Shown here: piece by piece, positions 1-6,824 of the stretch
Layout: each line of letters starts with the position of its first letter
How positions within the stretch are numbered: the stretch's first letter is position 1
From: a bacterium
Lineage (GTDB): Bacteria > DRYD01 > JALUEN01
Assembly (NCBI GenBank): GCA_027052755.1
Contig: JALUEN010000160.1
Coordinates: 1-9,999, forward strand
DNA length: 9,999 bases
Reading direction: 5' to 3'
Notes under the pieces: model-generated
The model's input: the letters and a program-made list of their open reading frames with translations, nothing else
Databases searched by the model: none
Told to the model about the DNA's origin: nothing
Position numbers and translations under genes: made by a program

Positions 1-1092
1 TACCTAAACCCATCGTCAATACATCCCCTAGGAAGCAAAGCTAGGAAAGCGTTAGAGGAAGCAAGGGATAAAATAGCCAGTATCTTCAATATAAAGCCGT
101 CAGAGATATTGTTCACCTCCGGAGGAACGGAAGCTAACAATATAGCTATACAGGGGATAGCTTACTCCTTAGCTAAAAAGGGGAAGAAGCACCTGATCAC
201 CTCATCCATAGAGCACGCGTCTGTCAAGAACACATTTAAGAAGCTTGAGGAAGATGGCTTCCAGGTTACGTATCTCCCAGTTTCCCCTGAAGGTATTGTG
301 GACTTAGAAGCGCTGAAGAACTCATTAAGAGATGACACAGCTTTAGTATCAGTGATGTGGGTCAACAATGAGATAGGTACGATCCAGCCGGTCAAGGAGA
401 TAGTGAACATTACCAAGGAGAGCTCAAAGGCATACGTTCACATAGACGGAGTTCAAGCACTAGGGAAATTAAAGATAGATCTATCTGATCTAAGAGCTGA
501 TCTAGTTAGCTTCTCTGCGCATAAGATCTATGGTCCTAAAGGAGTTGGGATGCTCTACGTTAAAACAGGAGTCCCACTTAGAGGTATCTTCGGAGGAGGA
601 GATCAGGAGAAGGGATTAAGACCAGGCACTGAGAACCTGCCTGGAATCTTAGCCTTCGCTAAAGCTCTAGAGATAATGGTTGAGGAGATGGATCAGTACC
701 TACCCTACCTGAAACAGCTCAGGGATAGATTAGAGGAGAAGGTACTATCCGAGATACCGGAGAGCAGGGTATATGGCAAGGGAGCTCAACGAGTTCCCAC
801 GGTCTCCGGGTTAGGTTTCTACGCAGTTGAAGGAGAGGCACTGCTGTCGCTCCTAGGAGTTGATGGGTTCTGTGTATCCTCTAGATCAGCCTGCAGTTCA
901 AGGAAGCTAGAGCCATCTCACGTACTTCTGGCCATGGGAGTTCCCCATGAGTGGGCACACGGTAGTATAAGAGTCTCCCTAGGTAAGTACGTGAGGGAGG
1001 GCGATATAGACTCCTTCCTCTCCAGCCTGAAGAAGGCAGTGGAGAGGTTAAGGGAGATCTCCCCTATCTGGAGAGCTAAATCGCAGGTTTAG
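1..1092 (+). CDS. iscS: Cysteine desulfurase, IscS/NifS type (5' end cut by window edge)
   Basis: PLP-dependent enzyme that takes sulfur from L-cysteine, releasing alanine and holding a persulfide for Fe-S cluster assembly; cytoplasmic. The reading frame is open from base 1 and already matches the family there (PSSIHPLGSKARKALEEAR), so the true start lies upstream and roughly 20-25 residues are missing; 363 residues are visible. Seen: FTSGGTEANN (phosphate-binding region), SSIEHASV with the His that stacks on PLP, the PLP lysine in SFSAHKIYGPKG (codon 523-525), and the catalytic loop SSRSACSS with Cys at codon 892-894, followed by EPSHVLLAMG. The SxSACSS form of the loop marks the group I (IscS/NifS) branch rather than SufS; Arg sits where E. 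coli IscS has Gly. The next gene is iscU, its expected partner, which supports the assignment. TTG at 109 is internal, not a start. Confidence 0.95.
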   Translation, partial: YLNPSSIHPLGSKARKALEEARDKIASIFNIKPSEILFTSGGTEANNIAIQGIAYSLAKKGKKHLITSSIEHASVKNTFKKLEEDGFQVTYLPVSPEGIVDLEALKNSLRDDTALVSVMWVNNEIGTIQPVKEIVNITKESSKAYVHIDGVQALGKLKIDLSDLRADLVSFSAHKIYGPKGVGMLYVKTGVPLRGIFGGGDQEKGLRPGTENLPGILAFAKALEIMVEEMDQYLPYLKQLRDRLEEKVLSEIPESRVYGKGAQRVPTVSGLGFYAVEGEALLSLLGVDGFCVSSRSACSSRKLEPSHVLLAMGVPHEWAHGSIRVSLGKYVREGDIDSFLSSLKKAVERLREISPIWRAKSQV

Positions 1093-1108
1093 GGCTTTAA
1101 AGCCCTAA
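1089..1108. repeat. Perfect 20-bp palindrome at the iscS-iscU junction
   Basis: TTAGGGCTTT followed by its exact reverse complement AAAGCCCTAA. It begins in the last codons of iscS, includes the TAG stop, and ends 12 bases before the iscU Shine-Dalgarno sequence. As RNA it could fold as an 8-bp stem with a TTAA loop; no T-tract follows, so it does not look like an intrinsic terminator. As DNA it could be an operator for a dimeric regulator. The symmetry is seen directly; either role is inference. Confidence 0.6.
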
Positions 1109-1120
1109 CGAGGTTTCGTG

Positions 1121-1126
1121 AGGAGG
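1121..1126 (+). promoter_or_regulatory. Ribosome binding site that fixes the iscU start
   Basis: AGGAGG lies 7 nt before the ATG at 1134 but only 1 nt before the upstream in-frame ATG at 1128. The spacing therefore favours 1134 as the real start. Confidence 0.75.
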
Positions 1127-1133
1127 GATGAAG

Positions 1134-1541
1134 ATGTCAAACCCGTTTGAGGCGTTAGGGTACACCCAAGAGGTAATTCAGCACTTCTTGAACCCGAAGA
1201 ACATCGGTAGAATAGAGGATGCTGATGGCATAGGAGAAGTTGGGAACCCCACCTGTGGCGATATGATGAGGATATACATTAAAGTAAAAGATGATGTCAT
1301 CATTGACTGCAAGTTTGAGACCTTCGGTTGCGTCGCCGCTATAGCCACATCCTCTGTATTGACTGAGTTAGTAATTGGTAAGACCATAGACGAGGCCCTG
1401 AAGATAACTAATAAGAGGATAACTGAGATTCTTGGTGGACTGCCCCCACAGAAATACCACTGCTCAGTATTAGCCGAGGAAGGGATAAAGGCAGCTATAC
1501 AGGACTATCTATCTAAGAAGGCGAAGGGAACTAGTAATTAG
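1134..1541 (+). CDS. iscU: Fe-S cluster assembly scaffold protein, IscU/NifU-N type
   Basis: Scaffold on which IscS-derived persulfide sulfur and iron are built into a [2Fe-2S] cluster before transfer to target proteins. The 135-residue product is a single IscU domain of normal length. All three cluster-ligand cysteines are present: C41 in GNPTCGD (with the conserved Asp D43), C66 in FGCVAAIATSS and C110 in KYHCSVL. The opening YTQEVIQHFLNPKNIG and the GGLPPQK stretch before the third Cys also match the family. The start at 1134 is chosen over 1128 by Shine-Dalgarno spacing. It lies 41 nt after iscS with a 20-bp palindrome in the gap, and 25 nt before the PilT-like gene, so an operon is likely. 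No hscA, hscB, fdx or iscR-like gene is visible on the downstream side. Confidence 0.95.
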   Translation: MSNPFEALGYTQEVIQHFLNPKNIGRIEDADGIGEVGNPTCGDMMRIYIKVKDDVIIDCKFETFGCVAAIATSSVLTELVIGKTIDEALKITNKRITEILGGLPPQKYHCSVLAEEGIKAAIQDYLSKKAKGTSN

Positions 1542-1566
1542 CATCACCAAGCTGGGAGGGGATCGT

Positions 1567-2655
1567 ATGCCTGAGCTAAACATCTTAGATAAGCTACTGT
1601 TAGTTAGTTTTCAGCAGAAAGCTAAGCTGACACTCTTCGCGGAAGGATTGCCCCCTATGCTCAGGATGCCAGATAACACCTTCACTAAACTAGTAGATGA
1701 ACCGCTCTCCCCTAACCAGATAGATGAGCTCCTCTCATTTGTATTTAAAGAGGACAAGGATAGGTTTGACTTCACTAAGAACAAGTACTGGGTAGGTAAC
1801 TACGAGACCATAACTAAGCTGAGGTTTAAGGTAGTTATCTTCACTCAAGCTGGAAAGAGAGTTTTACAGTTTGAGAAGTTACCGGATACTCCCCCTAAAT
1901 TAGCAGATCTCAACATGCCTGATCTATACGTAGAGTTATTGAAGAAAGGTAGGGGTTTATTTATCATAGGTGGACCTAAGGGAAGCGGTAAAACCACAAG
2001 GCTAGCCTCCAGTGTACAGTTCCTAATTGATGAGCAACCTATAGTAGCCACGATCATAGAGGAGGCTCAGGAGTACAGGTACGTTCCATCAAAAGGTGTA
2101 CCTTATCAGATAGTAATTAAGAAGGATATTCCCTCCTTAGAGGACTGCATAGATCTCTTGACAACGATAAACCCAGAAGCAGTAGCCATATCTGACATAA
2201 AGTCAAGGGAGCTGGCTAGGCTTGCGCTAGACTTAGCCTTAGGAGGAGGTTTAGTTATAACCACGATCGCAGCGGACGGTGTCCCTGCTGTCTTGGAGAA
2301 GTTCATAGGTTTCTTCCCATTGGAGGAGAGAGACCGAACCCTCAAATACCTCTCCATGTCCTTGTCAGCTGTCATCTCAGGAAATCTATTCAACACGATA
2401 GAGGGGCAGGCAGAGGAAGAGGTAGTGTATGCCTATGACTTCTGGTTTAACACGCCAGACCACGCAAAACTAGTAGCTCAAGGTAACTTTGAAGCTCTCC
2501 TGGAGAAAATGGCAGATCAGAGGGATAAAGGCTACAGGGTTCAGGAGTACACCTTAAGGGTATACATAAGGAAGAACATGGTATCTTTACAGGAAGCTCT
2601 CAACAAGGCGGCGAGACCAGGAGAGCTCCAGAGACTTATGGAGAAGCCATACTAA
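1567..2655 (+). CDS. Divergent PilT-like (secretion/pilus retraction family) ATPase, catalytic motifs altered
   Basis: 362 residues, close to the usual PilT length, with a PilT-like N-terminal domain (GLPPMLRM near residue 27, LSPNQIDELL, RFDF, RFKVVIFTQAGK) and a RecA-like ATPase domain. Walker A is intact: GGPKGSGKTT at 135-144. The Asp-box region reads IIEEAQEYRYVP (163-174). The Walker B stretch is AVAISDIKS, where PilT has ILVGEMRD, so Asp210 replaces the catalytic Glu. The His box reads LVITTIAADG where PilT has LVFGTLHT, so Ala235 replaces the His. The AIRNLIRE retraction motif is not recognisable, although the end (MVSLQEALNKAARPGELQRLM) still resembles PilT. GGGAGGGG 5 nt before ATG supports the start. 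It follows iscU by 25 nt and overlaps the convergent kinase gene by 4 nt; no pilus genes are nearby. It probably binds ATP; whether it hydrolyses ATP or acts on pili is open. Confidence 0.8.
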   Translation: MPELNILDKLLLVSFQQKAKLTLFAEGLPPMLRMPDNTFTKLVDEPLSPNQIDELLSFVFKEDKDRFDFTKNKYWVGNYETITKLRFKVVIFTQAGKRVLQFEKLPDTPPKLADLNMPDLYVELLKKGRGLFIIGGPKGSGKTTRLASSVQFLIDEQPIVATIIEEAQEYRYVPSKGVPYQIVIKKDIPSLEDCIDLLTTINPEAVAISDIKSRELARLALDLALGGGLVITTIAADGVPAVLEKFIGFFPLEERDRTLKYLSMSLSAVISGNLFNTIEGQAEEEVVYAYDFWFNTPDHAKLVAQGNFEALLEKMADQRDKGYRVQEYTLRVYIRKNMVSLQEALNKAARPGELQRLMEKPY

Positions 2656-2674
2656 CCCTCAGCTAGGTTAGTAT
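2649..2674. repeat. 9-bp inverted repeat straddling two convergent stop codons
   Basis: Arms ATACTAACC (2649-2657) and GGTTAGTAT (2666-2674) are perfect complements around an 8-nt spacer. The left arm contains the stop codons of both the PilT-like gene (TAA, 2653-2655) and the histidine kinase gene (TAG on the minus strand, 2654-2652). The hairpin would form in transcripts from either side, which suits a bidirectional 3'-end or pause element. Neither side has a clear T-tract, so it is not a canonical intrinsic terminator. The repeat is seen; the function is inferred. Confidence 0.5.
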
Positions 2675-4424
2675 CTATATCTGATGCAAGAGGTAGGTAG
2701 ATCTTAGCTGTTGTTCCTTTATTTCTCTTACCTTCCATTAGCAGAATCCCGTGATGGCTCTTTATTATAACTGCAGCTGTGGAAAGACCCATGCCTGTCC
2801 CAGTCTTCTTCGTTGACGAGAATAACTTCAGGGCTTCACTGAAGTTTTCCAGCCCAATACCGTTATCCACTATATCCACCCTGATATATCTCCTATTTTC
2901 TGAGAAATCACTCATTATAGCCTCCAGCTCGTCTTGTGAAGGATAAGACAGGTTGATAAGGATCATCCCCTTGTAGTCAGAACCTTCAGGTTCGTTCAGG
3001 AATCTCTCAGCGATAGCCTCAACGGATTTCTGAAGCAGGTTTAATCGAGCGCTCAGGAGTCCATCCCTATCTCCCCTTATCAGAATAGGATCTGAAGTAT
3101 CAGGTAAGTTAAGCCTAAGCTCTATAGGAAGCTCCTTCTCAGATAAATTGAAGCTCTTAAGATAGCTTCTCAAGTTCTCCTCCGTAATTCGGACAGCATC
3201 CCGAAGAAGCTCCTTGAGATCTATAAGACTCCTCTGAACGTCAATTCTCTTTATTAAGGTTATTGAGAATATCTGTTTCTCTATCTTCTCCATGGATGCG
3301 CTAGCTAAACTCAGCATATCCTTTATCTCCTCTAGGCTTAATCCTTCACCGCTATAGACGGCACGTTGAAGTTCCTGAATCAATAGCAATAATGGAGAGA
3401 GGTAGTTCTTTAGATCATGGAATATAGTGGCTACCTTCGCGAAATGATACTCAATTAGATCAACCTCCTCCAGCTGCTTCCTGATCCTCCTTATCTCCTC
3501 CTCCCTACGCCTCTTCTCCGTCATATCCTCTATTATAAAGGTATAGAAATCCTCGGAGGCTTTAAACAAGAGAATCCGATAGTAAAATCCCCTTATAGTA
3601 ACCTCCTTAGAGAGCATCACTTTTGAGGTGGTTGATACACACTCAGAGCTGAAGATAGCATCAATATCTTCACTATCTCTGAGGCAGTTTCTCAAGGCCT
3701 CGCGCAAGAACTCCTTACAGTCCCTTATCCCTACATCAGATAGGATTCTCTCCAGCGCAGGGTTCACAAGGGCTTCCTTAAGCGGTCTGTTCCAGACCAT
3801 TATCCCATAAGGTGAGTTGTAGAACAAGTTCTCAAATAACCTCATGTAGCCATCTATTAGGGAGAAGTTCAGAACAGTAAGGAAAGATATCAACAGGTAA
3901 GCTGATAGGAGTTGCATCAGCCCTGAGTCGTTGTAGTATATCATGAATGGCAACTTTAACAGATCAATCTCTACTAATAACAGAAACCCAAGGTAGAGGA
4001 GACCTAAGATCGTCCACCAGATGGCGTACTCCTTCTTTGGGAGGATATAAAAAACTATCGGAGGGTAAAGGGAGAACCATATTATTCCAGCTCCATCCCC
4101 TCCACCGGTAATGACTAAACTGCCGAACAGTGATAGACCTATCACGGTAGCTATATGCGGTAGCGCTCTCCTAAGCTTAGGGTTTCCTTTCAGCCATAGT
4201 AAAAGCAAGGCAAATAGTAGTGAGAAGTGAACCAGCTCTAAGTAACTGGAGACCTTATATCCCTTCACATAGTCCAGTACAACGAAAAAGCCTAAGGTAA
4301 TTATCCCAAATATGAGGAGGGATAGGAACATAAGCTCATCACGCTTCATCCTCCTGTATATCAGCTTGATGATGAAGAAAGAGAGGTAGCGCTTTAAACC
4401 TTGGTAGATAGGAATCCCATCCAT
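2652..4424 (-). CDS. Membrane sensor histidine kinase with PAS domain; N-box Asn replaced by Lys
   Basis: 590 residues from ATG (a TTG one codon upstream at 4427 is a possible alternative; AGGGGAG sits 9 nt before ATG and 6 nt before TTG). About six hydrophobic segments lie between residues 31 and 190, including the stretch GGGDGAGIIWFSLYPP seen in multi-TM sensor modules. A PAS-like domain follows (about 194-302), then a charged helix (303-328). The phosphoacceptor is H336 in FHDLKNYLSP. The ATPase domain shows GDRDGLLSARLNLLQKSVEA (N-box, 451-470), VDNGIG with D520, and KTGTGMGLS with the following HHGILLMEG. In the N-box the family pattern is NLLxNAxEA; here the second, Mg-coordinating Asn is Lys466, which is abnormal. 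The protein's only cysteines (236, 247, 262) all lie in the PAS region. No response regulator gene is in view, so it is an orphan here. The signal sensed is unknown. Confidence 0.88.
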   Translation of the reverse strand: MDGIPIYQGLKRYLSFFIIKLIYRRMKRDELMFLSLLIFGIITLGFFVVLDYVKGYKVSSYLELVHFSLLFALLLLWLKGNPKLRRALPHIATVIGLSLFGSLVITGGGDGAGIIWFSLYPPIVFYILPKKEYAIWWTILGLLYLGFLLLVEIDLLKLPFMIYYNDSGLMQLLSAYLLISFLTVLNFSLIDGYMRLFENLFYNSPYGIMVWNRPLKEALVNPALERILSDVGIRDCKEFLREALRNCLRDSEDIDAIFSSECVSTTSKVMLSKEVTIRGFYYRILLFKASEDFYTFIIEDMTEKRRREEEIRRIRKQLEEVDLIEYHFAKVATIFHDLKNYLSPLLLLIQELQRAVYSGEGLSLEEIKDMLSLASASMEKIEKQIFSITLIKRIDVQRSLIDLKELLRDAVRITEENLRSYLKSFNLSEKELPIELRLNLPDTSDPILIRGDRDGLLSARLNLLQKSVEAIAERFLNEPEGSDYKGMILINLSYPSQDELEAIMSDFSENRRYIRVDIVDNGIGLENFSEALKLFSSTKKTGTGMGLSTAAVIIKSHHGILLMEGKRNKGTTAKIYLPLASDIDTNLAEG

Positions 4425-4614
4425 CAAGTTGTACTCCCCTTTCGCCTCCTTATTCAGAAAATCTATTTCTTTAATATATTATTTAGCCTTTTTAAGAAAA
4501 GGGAAAGTCTTTTTTAATTACTATTCTTTATTTTTTAAATCATAAGGAGATAGAAATCACAAGTAGAACTTTAATTTAAGTATAAAAGTTTATCAGATGC
4601 AGGAGGCGATAAAT
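4425..4614. promoter_or_regulatory. AT-rich divergent intergenic region, probable promoters both ways
   Basis: This is the only sizeable non-coding gap, and it is much richer in A and T than its surroundings. It separates the leftward kinase gene from the rightward lpxD cluster, so both should be transcribed from here. Possible -10 elements are TATAAA at 4581-4586 (rightward) and TATATT on the minus strand at 4478-4473 (leftward). Neither has a recognisable TTGACA-like -35 at the right distance, so these are weak guesses. No riboswitch, sigma-54 site or small ORF is evident. Confidence 0.45.
4601..4606 (+). promoter_or_regulatory. Ribosome binding site that fixes the lpxD start
   Basis: AGGAGG sits 8 nt before the ATG at 4615 and lies downstream of an in-frame ATG at 4597. 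The earlier ATG has no good Shine-Dalgarno of its own, so 4615 is preferred. Confidence 0.8.
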
Positions 4615-5670
4615 ATGGTAGAGATAAAGGTAAAGGAGTTTCTAGAGATTCTACGGGGATATCCTCATCAGATACTAGTAGGTGATCTCGGGGAGTTAAA
4701 GGGGATAGAGGTTCTGAAACTAATAGATCTAGAGGAAGCCCAAACCATCACCTCAAAGGAACTGAGGGAGGAGTTAGCTCAGAGAGGTTTAATCATCGTA
4801 AACAAACCTGTAAAGCTTAAAGTATATCCCAAAGTCCTCATTCTAGATCTAGGGGTATCGCCACACTACTCAGAGGTGCTCCAGGAGATCTCTTTAGTGT
4901 TAGCCCTGAAAGGAGTGAAGGAACTCCTGAGAGAGCTCCTGGAGAGCGCCTATAATCCCCCATGGCTGTCATATAAAGGAGTTGATCCCAAGGCTCACTT
5001 AGGGGAGAACGTACAGATAGGTGAGGATGTTTGGATAGGCCCATATGTAGTAGTAATGGAGAACGTGAAGATAGGCGATGGTGTTAAGATCTTCCCCTTC
5101 ACCTACATAGGTTCTAACGTAGAGATAGGGAAAAACAGCGTCATATTTCCAGGAGCAGTTATAATGGATGATGTTAAGCTAGGCGAGAACGTTAGAGTTC
5201 TTCCAGGAGCAGTTATAGGCGCCGACGGTTTCGGGTTCATAAGAAGGGATGAGGGTTGGATAAGGCTTCCGCACCTAGGAGGCGTGGAGATTGGCGATGA
5301 TGTGGAGATTGGTGCCAACAGCACAGTTGATAAGGGTACCCTTAAGAACACAAAGGTGGGAAGAGGAACGAAGGTTGACAACCTCGCCCATATCGGCCAC
5401 AACTGTGTAGTTGGTGAGAACGTGATGATTATCGCCCAGGTAGGAATAGGTGGTAGCACTAAGGTTGGAGATAACGCCATACTTGCCGGTCAGAGTGGGG
5501 TGAAGGATAACATAAACATAGGTGAGAACGCTCAGATAGGAGGCGGTAGCGTAGTTGTTAAAGATGTTCCGCCAGGAGCTAAGTACTGGGGATTCCCTGC
5601 TATCAGCCACTCTAAATGGGTCAGGATGATGAAATGGTTAGAGGATAAAGTGGAGAGAAGGATGTCATGA
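4615..5670 (+). CDS. lpxD: UDP-3-O-acylglucosamine N-acyltransferase LpxD
   Basis: Adds the N-linked acyl chain to UDP-3-O-acyl-glucosamine from acyl-ACP, an early step of lipid A synthesis at the cytoplasmic side; the enzyme is a trimer. The 351-residue product has a divergent N-terminal uridine-binding-type domain (about 1-120), then a long left-handed beta-helix of hexapeptide repeats (about 123-330, IGENVxIG-like). LpxD-specific signatures are GADGFGF (202-208), [22 protein letters not shown] and the catalytic-type His, H262, in HIGHNCVVG. The C-terminal stretch GAKYWGFPA then W matches the GxYSGxPA-W end of LpxD. LpxA is ruled out by these motifs and by the N-terminal domain. It is the first gene of a four-gene cluster; its TGA stop overlaps the ftsW ATG. 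This gene is the main evidence that the organism has an LPS-type outer membrane. Confidence 0.93.
   Translation: MVEIKVKEFLEILRGYPHQILVGDLGELKGIEVLKLIDLEEAQTITSKELREELAQRGLIIVNKPVKLKVYPKVLILDLGVSPHYSEVLQEISLVLALKGVKELLRELLESAYNPPWLSYKGVDPKAHLGENVQIGEDVWIGPYVVVMENVKIGDGVKIFPFTYIGSNVEIGKNSVIFPGAVIMDDVKLGENVRVLPGAVIGADGFGFIRRDEGWIRLPHLGGVEIGDDVEIGANSTVDKGTLKNTKVGRGTKVDNLAHIGHNCVVGENVMIIAQVGIGGSTKVGDNAILAGQSGVKDNINIGENAQIGGGSVVVKDVPPGAKYWGFPAISHSKWVRMMKWLEDKVERRMS
5147..5217 (+). repeat. 17-bp direct repeat within lpxD beta-helix
   Basis: TTCCAGGAGCAGTTATA occurs at 5147-5163 and again at 5201-5217. The offset is 54 bp, or 18 codons, which equals one full turn (three hexapeptides) of the left-handed beta-helix; the copies encode FPGAVI and LPGAVI. 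It probably reflects the protein's internal periodicity or a past in-frame duplication. Confidence 0.6.
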
Positions 5671-6824
5671 GCTTACTTAGGGCTTTCATCCAGAACCTTC
5701 TTCCCAGCTGGTTACCGAGGAGAGAGAGGATAGATTTACTGGAGATAGCCCTGATCTCGCTCATGCTCCCTTTAATAGGGGTTATCTCATTGACCTCTGC
5801 CTTAGGGCATCTCCCCCCTGCGGAAGCTAAGCTGATGATCTTCAAACAGGTGCTCTTTTACGTTTTAGGTGTAGGAATAGCTCTACTTATCTACATGCTT
5901 AAGCCCGAAATCCTGGAGAAGATCGTTCCCGCGTTTACCTTATTCACAATATTCTTGCTAATATTACCGCTAACCCCTCTAGGTGTAGAAGCTGGCGGAG
6001 CTAGGGCATGGGTGAGGCTAGGTCCATTTAACTTCCAACCTTCCGAGCTAGCTAAAGTAGCTATAATACTGTACACAGCTTACTTCACCACAAAGAGATC
6101 CAAGTGGTTAGAGGATTATAGACGAGGTTTCCTTCCTCCCCTGCTCCTTCTAGGAACTTACCTATTTCTGTTGAACCTTGAGCCAGACTTAGGAAACGCT
6201 ATGATAATAACCGCTATATTTTTAGCCACCATGTACGCGGGAGGAACCAGATCCCTGTTCCTATTAGGGTTAATCTCTTTCTTCTCCCTAGTATTTACTT
6301 TACTAATCCTACAAAGGCCTTACAGGATGATGAGAATAACTGCTTTCATCAACCCATGGGCTGATAGGTATGGAAGTGGTTACAATATCATTCAGAGCCT
6401 AATAGCTCACGGTCGTGGCGGGCTCTGGGGAGTAGGCCTAGGAAACAGCATCCAAAAGCTCTACTACTTACCTGAACACCACACTGACTTCATCTACTCC
6501 ATAATAGGGGAGGAGCTAGGACTCTTAGGGACAGTTGGTATAGCTCTCTTATACCTAGCCCTCTTTTTAATAGCTATAAGAGTAGCTCTTAGAACTAACC
6601 AAAAGTTCGTTAAAATGGTGGCCTTCGGTGTAGGCTTCGCCATAGGGATCCAAGCGTTGATAAACATGGGGATGACTGTATCAATGTTTCCAGTAACAGG
6701 TATAACCCTACCCCTGATAAGCTACGGTGGAACCTCAGTTCTAGTAACCTTCATGATGATTGGGATATTAGCCAACTTCATAAAGAACGCCCACTCATGG
6801 GATAGAGGTGAGAGAAGTAGATGA
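5667..6824 (+). CDS. ftsW: SEDS peptidoglycan polymerase, FtsW-like (RodA paralogue possible)
   Basis: Polytopic inner-membrane glycosyltransferase that polymerises lipid II into glycan strands together with a class B penicillin-binding protein. The 385-residue product has about ten hydrophobic segments. Conserved SEDS features are [68 protein letters not shown] with the essential Asp (D274), and [26 protein letters not shown] followed by IIGEELG resembles FtsW ([29 protein letters not shown] in E. coli) more than RodA (LPERHTDFIFAVLAEELG), which argues for the septal enzyme. It starts at the ATGA overlap with lpxD and ends in an ATGA overlap with rlmB, so translational coupling is likely. 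No PBP or other division gene is in view, so the FtsW versus RodA call rests on sequence only. Confidence 0.88.
   Translation: MSLLRAFIQNLLPSWLPRRERIDLLEIALISLMLPLIGVISLTSALGHLPPAEAKLMIFKQVLFYVLGVGIALLIYMLKPEILEKIVPAFTLFTIFLLILPLTPLGVEAGGARAWVRLGPFNFQPSELAKVAIILYTAYFTTKRSKWLEDYRRGFLPPLLLLGTYLFLLNLEPDLGNAMIITAIFLATMYAGGTRSLFLLGLISFFSLVFTLLILQRPYRMMRITAFINPWADRYGSGYNIIQSLIAHGRGGLWGVGLGNSIQKLYYLPEHHTDFIYSIIGEELGLLGTVGIALLYLALFLIAIRVALRTNQKFVKMVAFGVGFAIGIQALINMGMTVSMFPVTGITLPLISYGGTSVLVTFMMIGILANFIKNAHSWDRGERSR

Noticed and set aside
109..1092. Cysteine desulfurase starting at TTG 109
   Set aside because: The frame is open to base 1 and encodes conserved family sequence upstream, so the gene is cut by the window edge and TTG is an internal Leu codon.
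1089..1108. Telomere-like CCCTAA/TTAGGG sequence
   Set aside because: There is one copy per arm of a palindrome, not a tandem array; the resemblance is accidental.
1128..1133. Upstream ATG of iscU
   Set aside because: Only 1 nt separates it from AGGAGG; the ATG at 1134 has normal spacing.
4597..4614. Upstream ATG of lpxD
   Set aside because: The strong AGGAGG lies downstream of it and fits the ATG at 4615.
5103..5610. Long minus-strand ORFs opposite lpxD (and similar ones opposite iscS, the PilT-like gene and the macro gene)
   Set aside because: They are low-complexity shadows of well-supported genes in the other strand, with no ribosome binding sites or recognisable domains.
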